A stretch of DNA of 64,000 bases, taken from positions 62,001-126,000 of the forward strand of contig NW_023501096.1 in NCBI RefSeq assembly GCF_014066305.1. The letters run 5' to 3'. The stretch is from Letharia columbiana (taxonomy: Eukaryota > Ascomycota > Lecanoromycetes > Lecanorales > Parmeliaceae). Below are positions 1 to 10,931 of the stretch, in pieces (within the stretch, counting starts at the first letter, position 1; every line of letters starts with the position of its first letter). Position numbers and translations under genes: made by a program. The notes below the pieces were generated by a model, which worked only from the letters and a program-made list of their open reading frames with translations, searched no databases and was not told the DNA's origin.

Positions 1-1238
1 TCATACCAGCACAAAGTTTCCTGTCCTTGAGAGGGATCTCGATCTCCTGCAGAAGCCAAAGAGATCAGCGTGGATATCTTGAACTATGTCCTATACTTTC
101 GTCATTTGCTGTCATTCCTTACAATTCTGATGTCTTTTCATTCAGTGCAAAAGGTGATTTAGAGGGACTTCGACAGCTGTTTTTTAATCGAGTAGGATCT
201 CCCACAGATCGAGATGAAGATGGGTGGACTCCTTTACACGTAGGGACCCTCGGATTAGCTCTGTTATAATTAAATCGCTAACACACTGAGCAGTATGCTG
301 CAAGATCTGGCAACTATGAGATTTGTAAATTCCTTCTGACAGAGGGCGCGGATCCTCTCGCGCTAGCCACTTCTGGACGGTGAGATTGGTCTCCGGTTTT
401 GTGTATCCAAACTGATCACTTTGACAGCTTGAATAGAAACTGTTTGGATCTGATAGCCCATACCGGCTCAATGTTTCCAGTGAGAGCGTGTGGGATGCCC
501 AACAAGGTTGACTATTGTGCTGCTGCTCGGCTTCTACACAATGCTGGTTGCGACTTGAATGATGGCAATATTTGTGGGCTCCTTTGGTTTCCCGAGCCAC
601 CGTTGCCTACACGACTCCCACCATTGGACCGCAGACTCTTAACGAAAATTAGGAATCTCAATTATGAAGACTCTGACGAACTAATCACCTTTCTCCGTTG
701 TCAAGTCCTAGAGATAGATGATGTTAAAGCAGATGAGCTCGCAGAACAGTTGCGGCATTGCTTAAATGTTACACCCTTCTTCAAATCTGCCGGAATCGGA
801 TACGGTTTCTACGCAACACAAAGAACATACTACCTCTGTGGTCTCGGTGCTAATGTCAGAGCAAGAGACGCTTCCGGCAGACAGCCTTTGCATTACCTAT
901 TTCAAAAGCCTTGGTCAGATGAGACATCTTGTCACGTGATCTACCTGGCATATCTACTCATTGAAGCTGGAGCGGATATCTGGGCTTGTGATGATCGTGG
1001 CAACACACCGACTTCGCTGGTCCTGAAACATGATCGATGGGATGATTGGTGCAAGATTCTGGAGCGCTGCGGTCTCGATGTGGAACATGTTCTCAGGACA
1101 GAGAGGGACCACCGCTGGAATCGGCAACATCTCAATGATGCTGAGCGGTCCGGTGTGGACACCGAACATCTCGAGTTTCCTAATCATGAGGTCTCGTTGA
1201 GACGACGAGGAGCGTACACTCGAGAGGTTGATGGATAG
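1..1238 (+). CDS. Ankyrin-repeat protein, 5'-partial
   Basis: The gene enters from the left edge, so its start is not visible. Three exons join in phase: up to 239, 294..379 and 428..1238 (TAG stop). Introns are 240..293 (gtaggg...cag, CTAAC branch site near 277) and 380..427 (gtgaga...cag). The first join rebuilds a textbook ankyrin helix: DEDGWTPLH runs on into YAARSGNYEICKFLLTEGAD. A second ankyrin-like stretch near the C-terminus reads LLIEAGADIWACDDRGNTP. Ankyrin repeats bind other proteins; in fungi they often sit behind N-terminal domains of NLR-like or Het-type proteins, which could lie upstream here. The sequence between the two ankyrin regions is not recognised. The exact partner or role cannot be told. 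I am confident in the repeat family and in both introns. Confidence 0.8.
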
Positions 1239-1332
1239 ATCCTCAGAGACTAATACACCGCGTTGATATACTGCGAACTGGCGTTATGGATAGCATGATG
1301 AGTTGTGAGCTAGACAGATTGATGATAAAAAC

Positions 1333-1372
1333 GTCTGTTAGCATCTAGATCCAACGGATCGCCCTAACAGAC
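1333..1372. repeat. 9-bp inverted repeat
   Basis: GTCTGTTAG at 1333-1341 is the exact reverse complement of CTAACAGAC at 1364-1372, with a 22-bp spacer. It lies just downstream of the ankyrin gene and directly abuts a tandem repeat. Confidence 0.6.
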
Positions 1373-1483
1373 TCAATATGTCGAGTACAAACAATGACAT
1401 ACCCCAGTACAGAACTGCGCCATCTGACTCAGTATATCGAGTTACAAACAATGACATACCCCACTACAGAACTGCGCCATCTG
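1371..1483. repeat. Two-copy tandem repeat of 56-57 bp
   Basis: Unit 1 is 1371-1426 and unit 2 is 1427-1483. They differ by a few substitutions and one inserted T. Both contain ACAAACAATGACATACCCCA-type sequence and end in CAGAACTGCGCCATCTG. No coding role is visible. Confidence 0.85.
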
Positions 1484-2301
1484 ACCTCCCAACCACCCTT
1501 CGACTTTTCGCCAGCGGCTCCCTCCACCCCTCCGTCCGCCTGACCAATATCTAGCCCCGGCCTCATATCTCACCCTTACCCTCCTGCAGCAGTCTCCAGG
1601 CTCTAAGCAAGACGCGTCGGCCTGGCCGATGCGTCGGGGACCCCGTCCTCCCCTTCACCGAACAAACCTCCCTATCTGGTGAACCGACTGACAAACCTCC
1701 ATATCCGGATCTTAACCAGCCAAGCCCAGCCTTCCCTGCTGCTACTCTGCTCTGCCATCAACCTTGTTCTCATCACATCACATCATCGCGGGTTTCTTCT
1801 TTTCAAACACTACCCGCTCAGTGCGCTCACGCAGTTACTCGCAATGCCGACCGGGTAAGAGCCCAGTTGATTGAGAGGTGGAGTTCTGGGTGCGTGGAAG
1901 AACGGATCGAGAATGGGAGGGAGGCTATGATGTCGACGTATGGGAAGAGTTGGACGAGATTGCGGATGTCCGTTGTGGGGCTCCGGTGTGTATCGTCGAG
2001 ATGGGAATTTGGTTTGGGGATTATCTTAGTCTGAGGAATTGGGTTGGTTATACACATTTAAGTGGTTTTGGAAGTCAGAGTAATTGGTTTGTTGGCAAAC
2101 ATCGCATCGCTCATGAATAAGTGGTTTTGGTAATGACTGTATTTCATTTGATTTCATCCCACTCCTACGTTTGCTAAATAGACACAAAATCATGCATGCT
2201 GTACAGAACCATCTCTATAAAGCCACGCTTACTGACTACAACCGGATTGAATCAAATCAATCGCACAACTGCTACTCTCTCCTCCAATCATCCATCCCCT
2301 T
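1484..2301. other. Intergenic, no supported gene
   Basis: C-rich then mixed sequence. An 80-codon open frame at 1878-2120 (GTG start, no ATG) has no recognisable similarity or splice context, so it is not called. The segment next to the LPMO stop codon is probably its 3' UTR. Confidence 0.5.
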
Positions 2302-3450
2302 CTAGTTCTTGTATCCCGCCGCAAACTTCACAGACGAGCGCTTCGACTTGGCGGCCGCGATCGCTCCATTGGTGCACGAAGTCCCATCAGCCACGGGTTG
2401 GAAGCTGGGGGCCGTTCCGCTGGCACCGCAGATGGCGAATTGCTTGCCATCGGCGCTGCACACCATGGTGCCGGAGGAGGAGCAGGTGCTGCCTGAGGAG
2501 CCGGTGCTACCTGAGGAACCAGAGGTAGAGTCGGTGGAGGGTGAGGCGGCAGCAGGGGAGGCAGCAGAGGGGGCTGGGGCTGCTGCTGCCGGGGCAACAG
2601 AGGGAGCGGCCGCCGCTGGGGAGGCAGCGGAGGGGGCGGCAGCCGAAGCACCAGCCGATGAGCCATCAGCGGGGGAAGCTGCTTGAGCGCCCGAAGACGA
2701 GCCGCCCGACGCGCCACAGTTGGGCCCGGTGGGAGGCGCGAGGTCAGAAGCGACGCCATCCTTCTCGACGGATGTTCCCGGGCTGGGGAACTGGACGTCT
2801 TTGGAGTCGGCGGTCAGGCAGTCGGAGGTTGGGATGTTGGCGACGAACATGGCGGGGAAGGAGGGTGTGTCTCGGCCGGAAAGGTCCGGGATGGCAAAGT
2901 CGGTCTCGTTGAGAGGGGTGTCTCTCTTGTTGGATCCGCCCGTGACTTTGACCGATGCGCAGTTCATGTACATCTCACGGTTGCCGACCTTGTTGAACCA
3001 GGTCCACGCGAGGGTGTATGCTCCCGGAGCGATGCCTGTCGGAATGGCAAAACTGTAGGTATCCGGGTCAGGAGTGGAGGCGGAGTTGTCTGCTCCAAGG
3101 TTGCCTGCCACGTTCTTAGCCGGGCAACCTCCCTCGATCGAGTGGATGACCATCCATTTAGAGCTCTTCGTTGCAGGTGTATCGGTAGTAAGAGAGACTT
3201 GACAAGATCCACCGCCATGCACAGATTCGCCCAGGAAGGAGAGCGTCTGCGGGGCGCCGATAGCCATGTTGGTGACGGTGCCACCAGAATTGCTCGTGGC
3301 TTTGCATGGGAAGTTTGAACCATCGGCGTTGAGTGGGCTGTTGTCGGGACTGCCGTATGGTGGAGGCGAGGCCATCACCATGTGCCCCTGGGCTGTGGTG
3401 GTGAAAAGAGCAAGGCCCGAAATGGCGAGGATGTTGTTGATTGAGTACAT
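2302..3450 (-). CDS. Secreted AA11-type lytic polysaccharide monooxygenase
   Basis: Intronless, 382 aa from ATG 3450 to TAG 2302; upstream in-frame sequence lacks a better start. Residues 1-22 form a signal peptide; cleavage after Gly22 leaves His23 as the mature N-terminus, as required for the copper histidine brace. HMVMASPPPYG, then NSPL and FPCK, match the AA11 (chitin-active LPMO) N-terminal pattern. His78 in GESVHGGGSC is the likely second copper histidine, and Tyr161 in EMYMNCA a candidate axial tyrosine. A long Ala/Ser/Pro linker (about 255-325) leads to a Cys-containing tail (GTMVCSADGKQFAICG...) resembling the X278 chitin-binding module that often follows AA11. The enzyme would act outside the cell, oxidatively cleaving chitin or another polysaccharide. 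The family assignment rests on motifs, and the substrate is inferred. Confidence 0.85.
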   Translation of the reverse strand: MYSINNILAISGLALFTTTAQGHMVMASPPPYGSPDNSPLNADGSNFPCKATSNSGGTVTNMAIGAPQTLSFLGESVHGGGSCQVSLTTDTPATKSSKWMVIHSIEGGCPAKNVAGNLGADNSASTPDPDTYSFAIPTGIAPGAYTLAWTWFNKVGNREMYMNCASVKVTGGSNKRDTPLNETDFAIPDLSGRDTPSFPAMFVANIPTSDCLTADSKDVQFPSPGTSVEKDGVASDLAPPTGPNCGASGGSSSGAQAASPADGSSAGASAAAPSAASPAAAAPSVAPAAAAPAPSAASPAAASPSTDSTSGSSGSTGSSGSTCSSSGTMVCSADGKQFAICGASGTAPSFQPVADGTSCTNGAIAAAKSKRSSVKFAAGYKN

Positions 3451-4916
3451 GTCTGAGATGACTTGCGTGCTTCTTGCTGAGGTTTGATTTGAGTTGCGTT
3501 GAGTTTGCGGGTCTTGAGGCTGTTGTTGTGTGAGTTGTTGGAGTTGATGCGAGATGAGGAATAGAATTGAGAGGAAGGCAGAGGGTATTTGTAGGCGTAG
3601 GGTGCCTGAGGAAAGAGAACAGGGAATGTTCTGCACAATGAGGTTTGTGTTGTGAACAACGGAACAAAAAGAATACAATAATCTGGCACGATGATCTCGC
3701 CGCTGAACAACGAGAATAGAGGGGCACAATCGGAACAGAGTCGTACCCGAGACAACAATGACAATGGTCCACGTGAACAATGGTCTAGAGAGGCGACTGT
3801 TCCTGACAATGAAAGATCGTAAGTCTGCACCAGGCACGACAATGAGATGATGAGGAGGGTTAAAAAAAAGGATCCAGCCTTAACAGATTCTGGTTGTCGT
3901 AAATCACAAATCGTAAGTCGTCGAAGCTGCAAGAAGTTGAAAGAAGTAGAAGGCACTGTCCGAGTATTAAATATGGTCGTATATGATACTTGAGTGGTCC
4001 TGAGACATGCTTTTTATGGGTCAGGGGATACAGTGGTACGTTGATGCAAATGGCATCCATAGATGCTTGGAGCTGCCTTCTACCTGAAGCATAGGGAAGT
4101 TTAGGGATTCCAGGCAAAGAATCGCCTTACGCCTTCGGTGATGTGAGTCGTACGTGCGCATCTTCGAATTCGAGGGGCGGCCGACAGCCAGTAGGACTTC
4201 AAAGCTAACGTTCAAGGAAACAGTCGCATCGTGCATTGATTCCTCCAAAGAGCTCTGGTTTTTAACAATGTATTGACACTCCATAAAACGACAGTCGTAG
4301 TGAAGAAAACCTACGAGCCAATCAAGGGCATGACTAAGTTCGCTGCGCCAAGACCGCGGCAGCAATTTCCTCACGAAATCATCGATTGGCAAAGAACTCT
4401 CCAACCTGAAACATCCTAAAACGACGCTCTCTCTCTCTCTTCACACGCCAATTGCACGCGCTCATCGAGTTCGAAACCCGCGATGTACTCCCTTCACCTA
4501 GTGAAGGGAGATGGGCGTGATAATCGATGTCAATAATAAGCATGGGATTCTCAAAATACAATTCTCGAAAGTATCAGTCGACAGCCGACAAAACCGCTAT
4601 GAGTAACGGGCCATTTTGCAACGAGTCAAACCCTATAAGCTCATACCCGACAACGATTCCGCAATTGACAGGACTTTTCTAAGTGGAAGGGTACAGGAGA
4701 TGCCTTCGTCCCCTACCCCTGGTCGTGTCGGTCACGACGGAGCAAACCGGAGCTGGGCATGCTGCGATTGTGGCGACATAAGCTATGGTGTGCTGCAGCA
4801 GCAGGCGTGAAGGAATTAGGAAATGAAAGGTCACGAACAGGGAGAAGGCCCAAGTTGCTGCCACGCTGAACATTGCATCGTCCGTTACCTAGACAAGATT
4901 ACGCGCGCAGCAAAGC
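3451..4916. other. Intergenic / promoter region
   Basis: Upstream region of the LPMO gene. It contains a CT-dinucleotide run (about 4426-4442) and a perfect hairpin (listed separately). Long minus-strand open frames at 3158-3956 overlap the LPMO 5' region in other frames and look non-coding. Confidence 0.45.
4488..4510. repeat. Perfect 10-bp hairpin
   Basis: CTCCCTTCAC (4488-4497), loop CTA, GTGAAGGGAG (4501-4510). A perfect inverted repeat in an intergenic region, about 400 bp upstream of the next plus-strand ORF. Confidence 0.8.
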
Positions 4917-5777
4917 ATGAGTGTTTCCTTCTCATACTTAAATCGGGCTGTCCTGCGAGGGTTCCTAGGGTGCTCGCATGTCGCGTATTCCGCTGAGTTA
5001 GCTAAACTAGCTCCTCCAGACCTGGCAAGCGCTGAGTATCTCGAAGCTAATCGACCGACGTATATCCCGCACTATATCTTCTTGATTCCCGCCTCTCCCC
5101 ATGCACACGAATCGCGGATCTCCTTCCTTGATCTTTGTTGTCGTTGCTCGTGGCATCCGGTCATGCACCTCCTCACCAATGTCACTTCTCTACTCTCACT
5201 CAACGCTGTTTTAGAGAATAGCACCGGTACCAACCTCTTATCAAATTCGGACGTCTCGCTGTACTCGCCACGCATTCCCTTGAATGATACCGTCTACGCC
5301 CGGGTTCGAGAGACTTTGGACGACTTCTCCTCAGTCACTTTCCGTGAGTTGCAAGTCACTTCAACCATCGGGCCAACGACAAACCCGGAACTTCTACTCG
5401 ATGTGCGGTTGCTCTTCAGCGCTGGCCACGGGTCCCTGTACATAGACATGACAGGTATCTGGGGCGAATGGGCCGGCCCTCGCTTCTCGGTGCAGCCATG
5501 CCCTGCAGAAAACAATGTTCTGCCGTCGCGGCTCGGGATGGATATCGTATTCGCAGATAGTTTGATAAAGAAAGCGGGATACGTGGGCCCTTACGAGGCC
5601 GTTGATGTGAAGTGGCCCAAAGGCCTACCGTTGGGAAAGGAGCAGCCGTATTATTGCTTCTTGATGGAAGGAAGTCGGCCGGAATTTGTTTATGTGGGGG
5701 TGAATGATCAGAGGGTCATGACGAGCTTGCTGAGAGTAGGAGAAGGAGTGGAGGATAACGAAGGAACGATAGCGTAG
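4917..5777 (+). CDS. Hypothetical protein
   Basis: A 286-codon ORF from ATG 4917 to TAG 5777; an internal ATG at 5163 (MHLLTNVTSL) gives 204 aa and may be the true start, since residues 1-82 are less protein-like. From there the sequence has normal coding composition: balanced acidic and hydrophobic residues, with segments such as LLLDVRLLFSAGHGSLYIDM and GIWGEWAGPRFSVQPCPAEN. No signal peptide or membrane segment is evident in the shorter form. I do not recognise the family. Divergent with the LPMO gene; no intron needed. Confidence 0.5.
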   Translation: MSVSFSYLNRAVLRGFLGCSHVAYSAELAKLAPPDLASAEYLEANRPTYIPHYIFLIPASPHAHESRISFLDLCCRCSWHPVMHLLTNVTSLLSLNAVLENSTGTNLLSNSDVSLYSPRIPLNDTVYARVRETLDDFSSVTFRELQVTSTIGPTTNPELLLDVRLLFSAGHGSLYIDMTGIWGEWAGPRFSVQPCPAENNVLPSRLGMDIVFADSLIKKAGYVGPYEAVDVKWPKGLPLGKEQPYYCFLMEGSRPEFVYVGVNDQRVMTSLLRVGEGVEDNEGTIA

Positions 5778-6050
5778 GTCTCAGGCTTGTTTTTTGGACG
5801 TCTGCTCTTCCAGCATCTCTCAAGCTGCAAGGGTTCTATGTATCAAGCGGAGCGCTTTTAGAAAGAGAACACAGACAGCGGTCAAACGATGAGCTGCTTT
5901 GCAATTTGAAGATCCCATTGCTATTTCGGCTGAAGGTAAAGCAAGTCTAATTACCAGTCAATCTGAAATCTTAGGATACATGCTAGAGGTCATGTCACCT
6001 GACAATCGTGCACATGATGCCGTACGGAGCGCAAGACAGGGTCTAATGAC

Positions 6051-7272
6051 TTATTCGAGTTTCGGACTCTGCATAATCGCCTTCAGGCGAGTCGTTACCT
6101 TCTCAGGAGCGTAAATCAGAGCAGCGTCATCATCTTTCGGAGGCTCGACATCAGTGAGAACTACCTCACTAACCCCTCGAACCCGAGTGAAGTACTCCAA
6201 GGAATCCCTTAAAACATGTGTGGAAATTTTCGGGAATCCACCACTCCGGCAGAGTTGCGATATCTTTAGTTGAACAAGCTTCTTGCAATCTTTCAATAGA
6301 TCAGCAACCTGTTCCAAGTTCTCAGCCAGCAATGGCTGGGTCGGCGGGCTGGAATAGTGGCTGATCGACAGGTGGACCTTCCTTAATTCCCGAATAGACG
6401 GCGGGGGATTTGTGATGAAGAATGGTAAGTCGTAGTGTTCAACATGCACATGGATTGTGTTCGAGCGGAAGAAGACTACTTCAGCATCTACCTGCATCTG
6501 GCGACTGACAGCAAAGAGACGTGTATCCACGGGTACCATGTTGTATAATTCGAACGATTTTTTGAGGCTCACATCCGTCACTTCTTTGATTCGTTCGAGT
6601 AGCAACCGTAAAATCTCGCAGCGGATCTCCGTGGGAAGGCCCATAAAGTTAAAGGGCTGGGCTGGTGTCGGTCGTGGGCGGTGGCCACAGGCATGAGGAT
6701 GATCACGTCGGTAGCGAAGCCAAGTCTGAATGCCGATCCGTTCTTGATTTTCTTGTTGGCGGTCGTTTTCCTCGTCAGTGTCTTCGGATGACGGAGCCTC
6801 AGACGATCCCGAGGAACCATGGACGCTTGGAGACAGTGGAAATTGTGCGTCGAAGTCTCTGTTGTAGACTTCACGAGCTTCCTGGAGGAGTCCACCCCGT
6901 TGGCGTGAAGGCATTCGATTGTACCATTCTCTGAAGTTACCATTATGACCTCTCTCTGTTGCAGTTTATCGGTTAGCACCTGTACAAAGAGGAAATGCCC
7001 AACAGAATATCTGTACTCTTGAAGAGATGCTCGATAGGTTGGTAAACTCCGCATTCTCTACGCATATGTGCGTATTTTGCCCTACGCCTGGACCTGCGGA
7101 CATGTTTTCTCACCCAACTTTCCTTAACTTCTTCATCGGATGGGTGATCTTCGTCTTCGAAGCTATAGTGGCTTGGTTCCAACCAGCTTTCAACATGAGT
7201 ACGTGCCCCCAACAGTTCTTCTTCAGAGTAGACTAGCTTGCTATTTCTTCGTGATGGCATTGGAGAAGACAT
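6051..7272 (-). CDS. F-box-like (LPTEIR-type) fungal protein
   Basis: Two exons: 7272..6980 and 6930..6051, giving 390 aa. The intron 6931..6979 (gtgcta...ttcag) joins ILLGISSLYR to EWYNRMPSRQ in phase. Start chosen at ATG 7272 (MSSPMPSRR); the open frame continues upstream only to a GTG. Residues about 100-150 are acidic and disordered. Then FNFMGLPTEIRCEILRLLLE gives the LPxEIR helix common to fungal F-box and 2EXR-type proteins. It is followed by LFAVSRQMQVDAEVVFFRSN, which fits the usual 'old friends, new Ea..f..n' pattern of that group. Such proteins are thought to act as SCF ubiquitin-ligase adaptors, though many fungal members have no tested role. Family-level call only. Confidence 0.75.
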
Positions 7273-8237
7273 GGGCTGCTGTGAAAAAGGGTGTTTTGCA
7301 ATGTTTGTCGAGCGTGAGAGACTGATTCTGAGAGATCTCGGGGGTAGCAAGCACAGCTTGCTGAAATGTCGTAGCTTGGTGCCGCTAGGTAAAGGATATT
7401 CTCTCCCACGCTTTCCTAGCACTTTGAACTAGACCGAGAGGTTGTTTTGATGGCAGGCTCGGGTGACAAAGAGTGAAAGCTAGAATGAAAGAGAACGCTT
7501 TGAGCTTTGAACGAGCATTAGTCATTAGGTTACACAAGCTAACATCCGATTGGTCATGACATCTACTGACTAAGGTACACCCTCATCGACTACCACAGAT
7601 TCTGTCTATATGACAGCAGTATTCTTGGGGCAATGTGACTGCTTGTTGACTTTGAAGAGAAGTCATGGATTGATTGTCTATGGAGTGGTATGTAGGCTAC
7701 TTATATACCATGTGAAGCCCATGCTAATTTGTTACCTGGTTGCCACCATGCGGGGTAGCTATAACACACTATGGTGCTGCAATATGATTTCCAACACTGC
7801 TCAACTACTTGACGTGTTCCTCATGAGGGGAGAGATAGGTTGACAAGCAAATGTGGGCCTATCGCCGAACAATTTGCAGTCATTGTCCAGAACCCAATCT
7901 CTGTCCGTGGGATGAAAGCCTCAGACATTTCCTACATCTGGTTTGCAACGACATCATCTCAACAAATGATTCAATGAACAATGGCTTTCTGTCAAAGCAA
8001 TGTGTTATCCTGATAGGAGTCCTTGTCTGTGTGATAAAAGCGTAAGACATGTCTTTTCATACATCTTGCAATGACATTGTTCCAACAAACGATCACAACA
8101 AAGACCTTCCGTCAAGACCCTGCCTTATCTTCATAACCTTCTCAATTCCCTTTAATACTTTCCTCATTCTTCCAACAGCCCATTGTCAAATCAGATTCCC
8201 CAACTTCAACTTCGTACCAAGAAGGACCACCCCAAAC
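7273..8237. other. Divergent promoter region between F-box-like and RING genes
   Basis: No supported gene. It holds a diverged two-copy tandem repeat at about 7901-8137 (listed separately) just upstream of the RING gene. Short open frames at 7610-7843 and 7851-8045 lack ATG-context or similarity. Confidence 0.5.
7901..8137. repeat. Diverged tandem duplication (~115 bp units)
   Basis: Unit 1 (about 7901-8017) and unit 2 (about 8027-8137) align along their length. Shared landmarks: TGAAAGC.TCAGACAT / TAAAAGCGTAAGACAT, TTTGCAACGACAT / CTTGCAATGACAT, and CAACAAATGAT / CAACAAACGAT, followed by CTGTCAAAGC / CCGTCAAGAC. Located in the RING-gene promoter. Confidence 0.65.
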
Positions 8238-9207
8238 ATGTCTCCTGCGTTACCCAGGATGACCCCAAGGGACTTCCTCGGTCAGCTACCTGAGGCCCAA
8301 GATCTGCCCGACTGCGACGAATGTCCAGTATGTCTGCAGAAGTACGTATCCGCGAAAGCCCCAGCTCCTGGGATCATCGAACGCATCTTTTCGATGGCCG
8401 CTCGCCGAGACCCAGAACCAATCGAACCCGAGCACGCTGTTCGACTACCCTGCCAGCATGTCCTTGGCAGCAAATGCATCAAGCGCTGGATCTCCCGCAC
8501 CGAAGGAGATCAGAATACTTGTCCCTATGTAAGTGGCTTTTCTGAATTATTCATGCCCCTTTCACAATCATTTTCAGTCCGAAGCCAAGTCTGAGGTAGG
8601 GACGCATATTTCGCTCCTCGAACATGTCTTTTAGATTCGAGAGTCTGTTCTAAAGAAGAAGGCTAACTCCGATATGGTGTAGTGCGTTCAGCAGCTTTTC
8701 ACGCCGTTGAAATACATAGTAAGCAAGCACCCAAGTTGGAACATGATGATCGCCATCTTAGGTGGCTATGGGTTTACCATGGATCCAAATGGCACGTGGC
8801 TTTGGAATCAGATTCAAGGCGCAGGCGCGCTCAGCAGCAAAGACATCCTTGAATCACGAGCGATTGCGAAAAAAAATGTTGCTACGCTCGAAAACTTATT
8901 TGGACCAGATAAGGACAAGATGACTACTATTCAAAGAATTGCTGCCTCGCGCTTAACGGTGCACCTTCGACTCACGGTGGTCTACCTTCAGGTCCAGGAA
9001 TTCCTTCCACCACTTCAAGAAGTCAATTTGAGATACCCGTTCGTGACATTGGAGAAGCATCAGGAGGATGCGTTGTTTGACCAGGTCAAGTCGAGGAAGG
9101 GGGGTGATTATGATCGCAAGGTTTGGGATTCTCACAAACGTCTGGGGCTAATTCCCGGGATACGATGGGAGAATGGTGCATACCGTCACTATTGGGCTTT
9201 TGCATGA
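8238..9207 (+). CDS. RING-finger protein (putative E3 ubiquitin ligase)
   Basis: Two exons, 8238..8528 and 8683..9207, 271 aa from ATG 8238. The intron 8529..8682 (gtaagt...gtgtag, CTAAC branch at 8663) is placed by the zinc finger itself: exon 1 ends at NTCPY and exon 2 opens with Cys98, completing the last C-x2-C pair. RING ligands: Cys29 and Cys32 (CPVC), Cys72-x-His74 (PCQHV), Cys80 in GSKCIKRWI, then Cys95-x2-Cys98. The usual fifth ligand position is Gly77, as in many fungal RINGs with a CxHxxG pattern. The rest (res 99-271) is not a known domain. An alternative two-intron model would insert six residues and lose the last zinc ligand. Expected role: E2 binding and ubiquitin transfer; substrate unknown. 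Confidence 0.8.
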
Positions 9208-10931
9208 AGCTCACCATCTGTAAGCTTATAAAAATTCGATGATTTACCAATCGAATTCCAATCGCTCTTCATCTCAAACATTATATGATTCACTCCAGGG
9301 TGGGAGAGCACATTAGAAGACCATTCTTGTGCATCATCGTGTTTTAGTGCGCAGCGAACACTTTGGTATCGAACGGCGTAAGCGCACCACAGCCCAAGAA
9401 CTGTGCATCAGCTGTACTGCATACCTGTGAACCCGAAGCCAATGCCATCTTCAAGTCTTCACATCCCTTCTTTTGAACCCCTGCACATATTCCACTCAGC
9501 CCCATCGCCTTACCCACAACCGATCGCACCACTCTACGCAATCCTTTCCTCTACCCGTCTTCCCCACAGCCCTCCAACTCGCAACCACCTTCTCTACCCC
9601 CCCACCCACCTTCTGTTGGAAGATGCTCCCAGCCTTGTGGTAGGGCTAGCCACCTACTATTTAGTAGGCTTCACAGCCATGCTTCTTCTTAATAACAACA
9701 ACTTTCACATCACATTCCAATACCTTCCAAGCTCCTCCTCCGCCTCCACCCCCTCATCCACCCTCCTAACCTCAAACGGCCCTTCCCGGCTCCAACAATT
9801 TGTACAAAAACATGTCTCCACGCTCAAGGACAAGAATAAGAACCCGTCTCCACCGCCTCATAACCGTGGAACGAACTCGTTCCCGGCGCCAAGGTCCGGG
9901 CCGGACGGTAGTGTACGGCTCATACTCGAGTACTCTTGAGGATTGTTTCCGTGGAGGGAGTCCAGACCTGGTGCGCCGACGGCGTGGTCGATTTGCGGTA
10001 CGAAGACGTTGGCGGACCAGGTTTTGAAGGCGGCGAGCTGGACGGGGTTGAGGGCGCTGAGGGCTAGGAGGGGGGAAGGCTTATTGGTTTTGATATTGAG
10101 GCAGACTGGTGGTGGTGGTAGTGGTGGTTTGCGTGTCTGGGTTGTTTTGCTTGATGGGAGTAATGAGGCTCTTTTCGAGGAAGGGATGAAAAACTAAGAC
10201 TGGTGTTTCGACAAAGCATATATTAAAGGCCGAAGACCATTTATTCGGGGATTAAGATCACGCTAGCGGTTAGCCGCCTGAGTCTACTTTCGTCTATCTG
10301 GTGCAGCCAATCTGAAATGTAGTCACCCGAGATCTCAATAGACGGCCTGAAAGGGTTGGAACGGCCTGACCAAGAAAGCAGAAAGCAGAAAGCAGAAAGC
10401 AGAAAGCAGAAAGCAGAAAGCAGAAAGCAGAAAGCAGAAAGCAAGAACAAAAGGACAGAAAAAAAAAGTAAAGCCCAAAAGATTTGAGTCAAACCAGTCA
10501 CCTCTGAGAGGAGGGCCACATATCCAATCGGACAATAGGTTTACCACCACCGAAGTTGGAGTGTTCCCGGCATTGAAGAAAAAGCTGAAGTTCCTGGAAT
10601 GAAAGTGAAGGTCCATGATATAAAATAAGTACCAAGGCAATTCCAATATTTACCTCTCCACAGTTTGAACGTTTTCGAAGCTCTTGAGATCACTAGAAGT
10701 ATTACTCTTCTCGTCACCTTTGGGTCGGTCAGGGAAGAATGGCGACATCCAAATGATTCGCAGGCCTGAATCTCGTGGTTTTTGAATTGGTGAGGGAGAG
10801 ATGCCCCGTTTGTAGGCTCGAGAAGCTTCATGACGATTAGATGTTTGCATGGTAGAAACCATGAATAGTCCTATCAAGCAGTGCAAACGCCGCATTTGAC
10901 TTTGCTGTGAAAAGCAATCTCACTATATGAC
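9208..10931. other. Intergenic, possible remnants only
   Basis: No gene can be supported. On the minus strand, about 10170..9886 reads as a protein-like open stretch (LLALSALNPVQLAAFKTWSA, then NVFVPQIDHAVGAPGLDSL) that ends at a TGA. It has no ATG and no clear upstream exon, so it may be the last exon of a lost or unresolved gene. The opposite strand of 9403-9939 is also open but pyrimidine-rich and low complexity. A 7-bp microsatellite lies at 10373-10442. Confidence 0.35.
10373..10442. repeat. Microsatellite (AGAAAGC)x10
   Basis: Ten uninterrupted copies of the 7-mer AGAAAGC. Confidence 0.95.

Noticed and set aside
2309..3318. Long plus-strand frames opposite the LPMO gene
   Set aside because: Shadows of the Ala/Ser/Pro-rich coding strand; no splice or start evidence.
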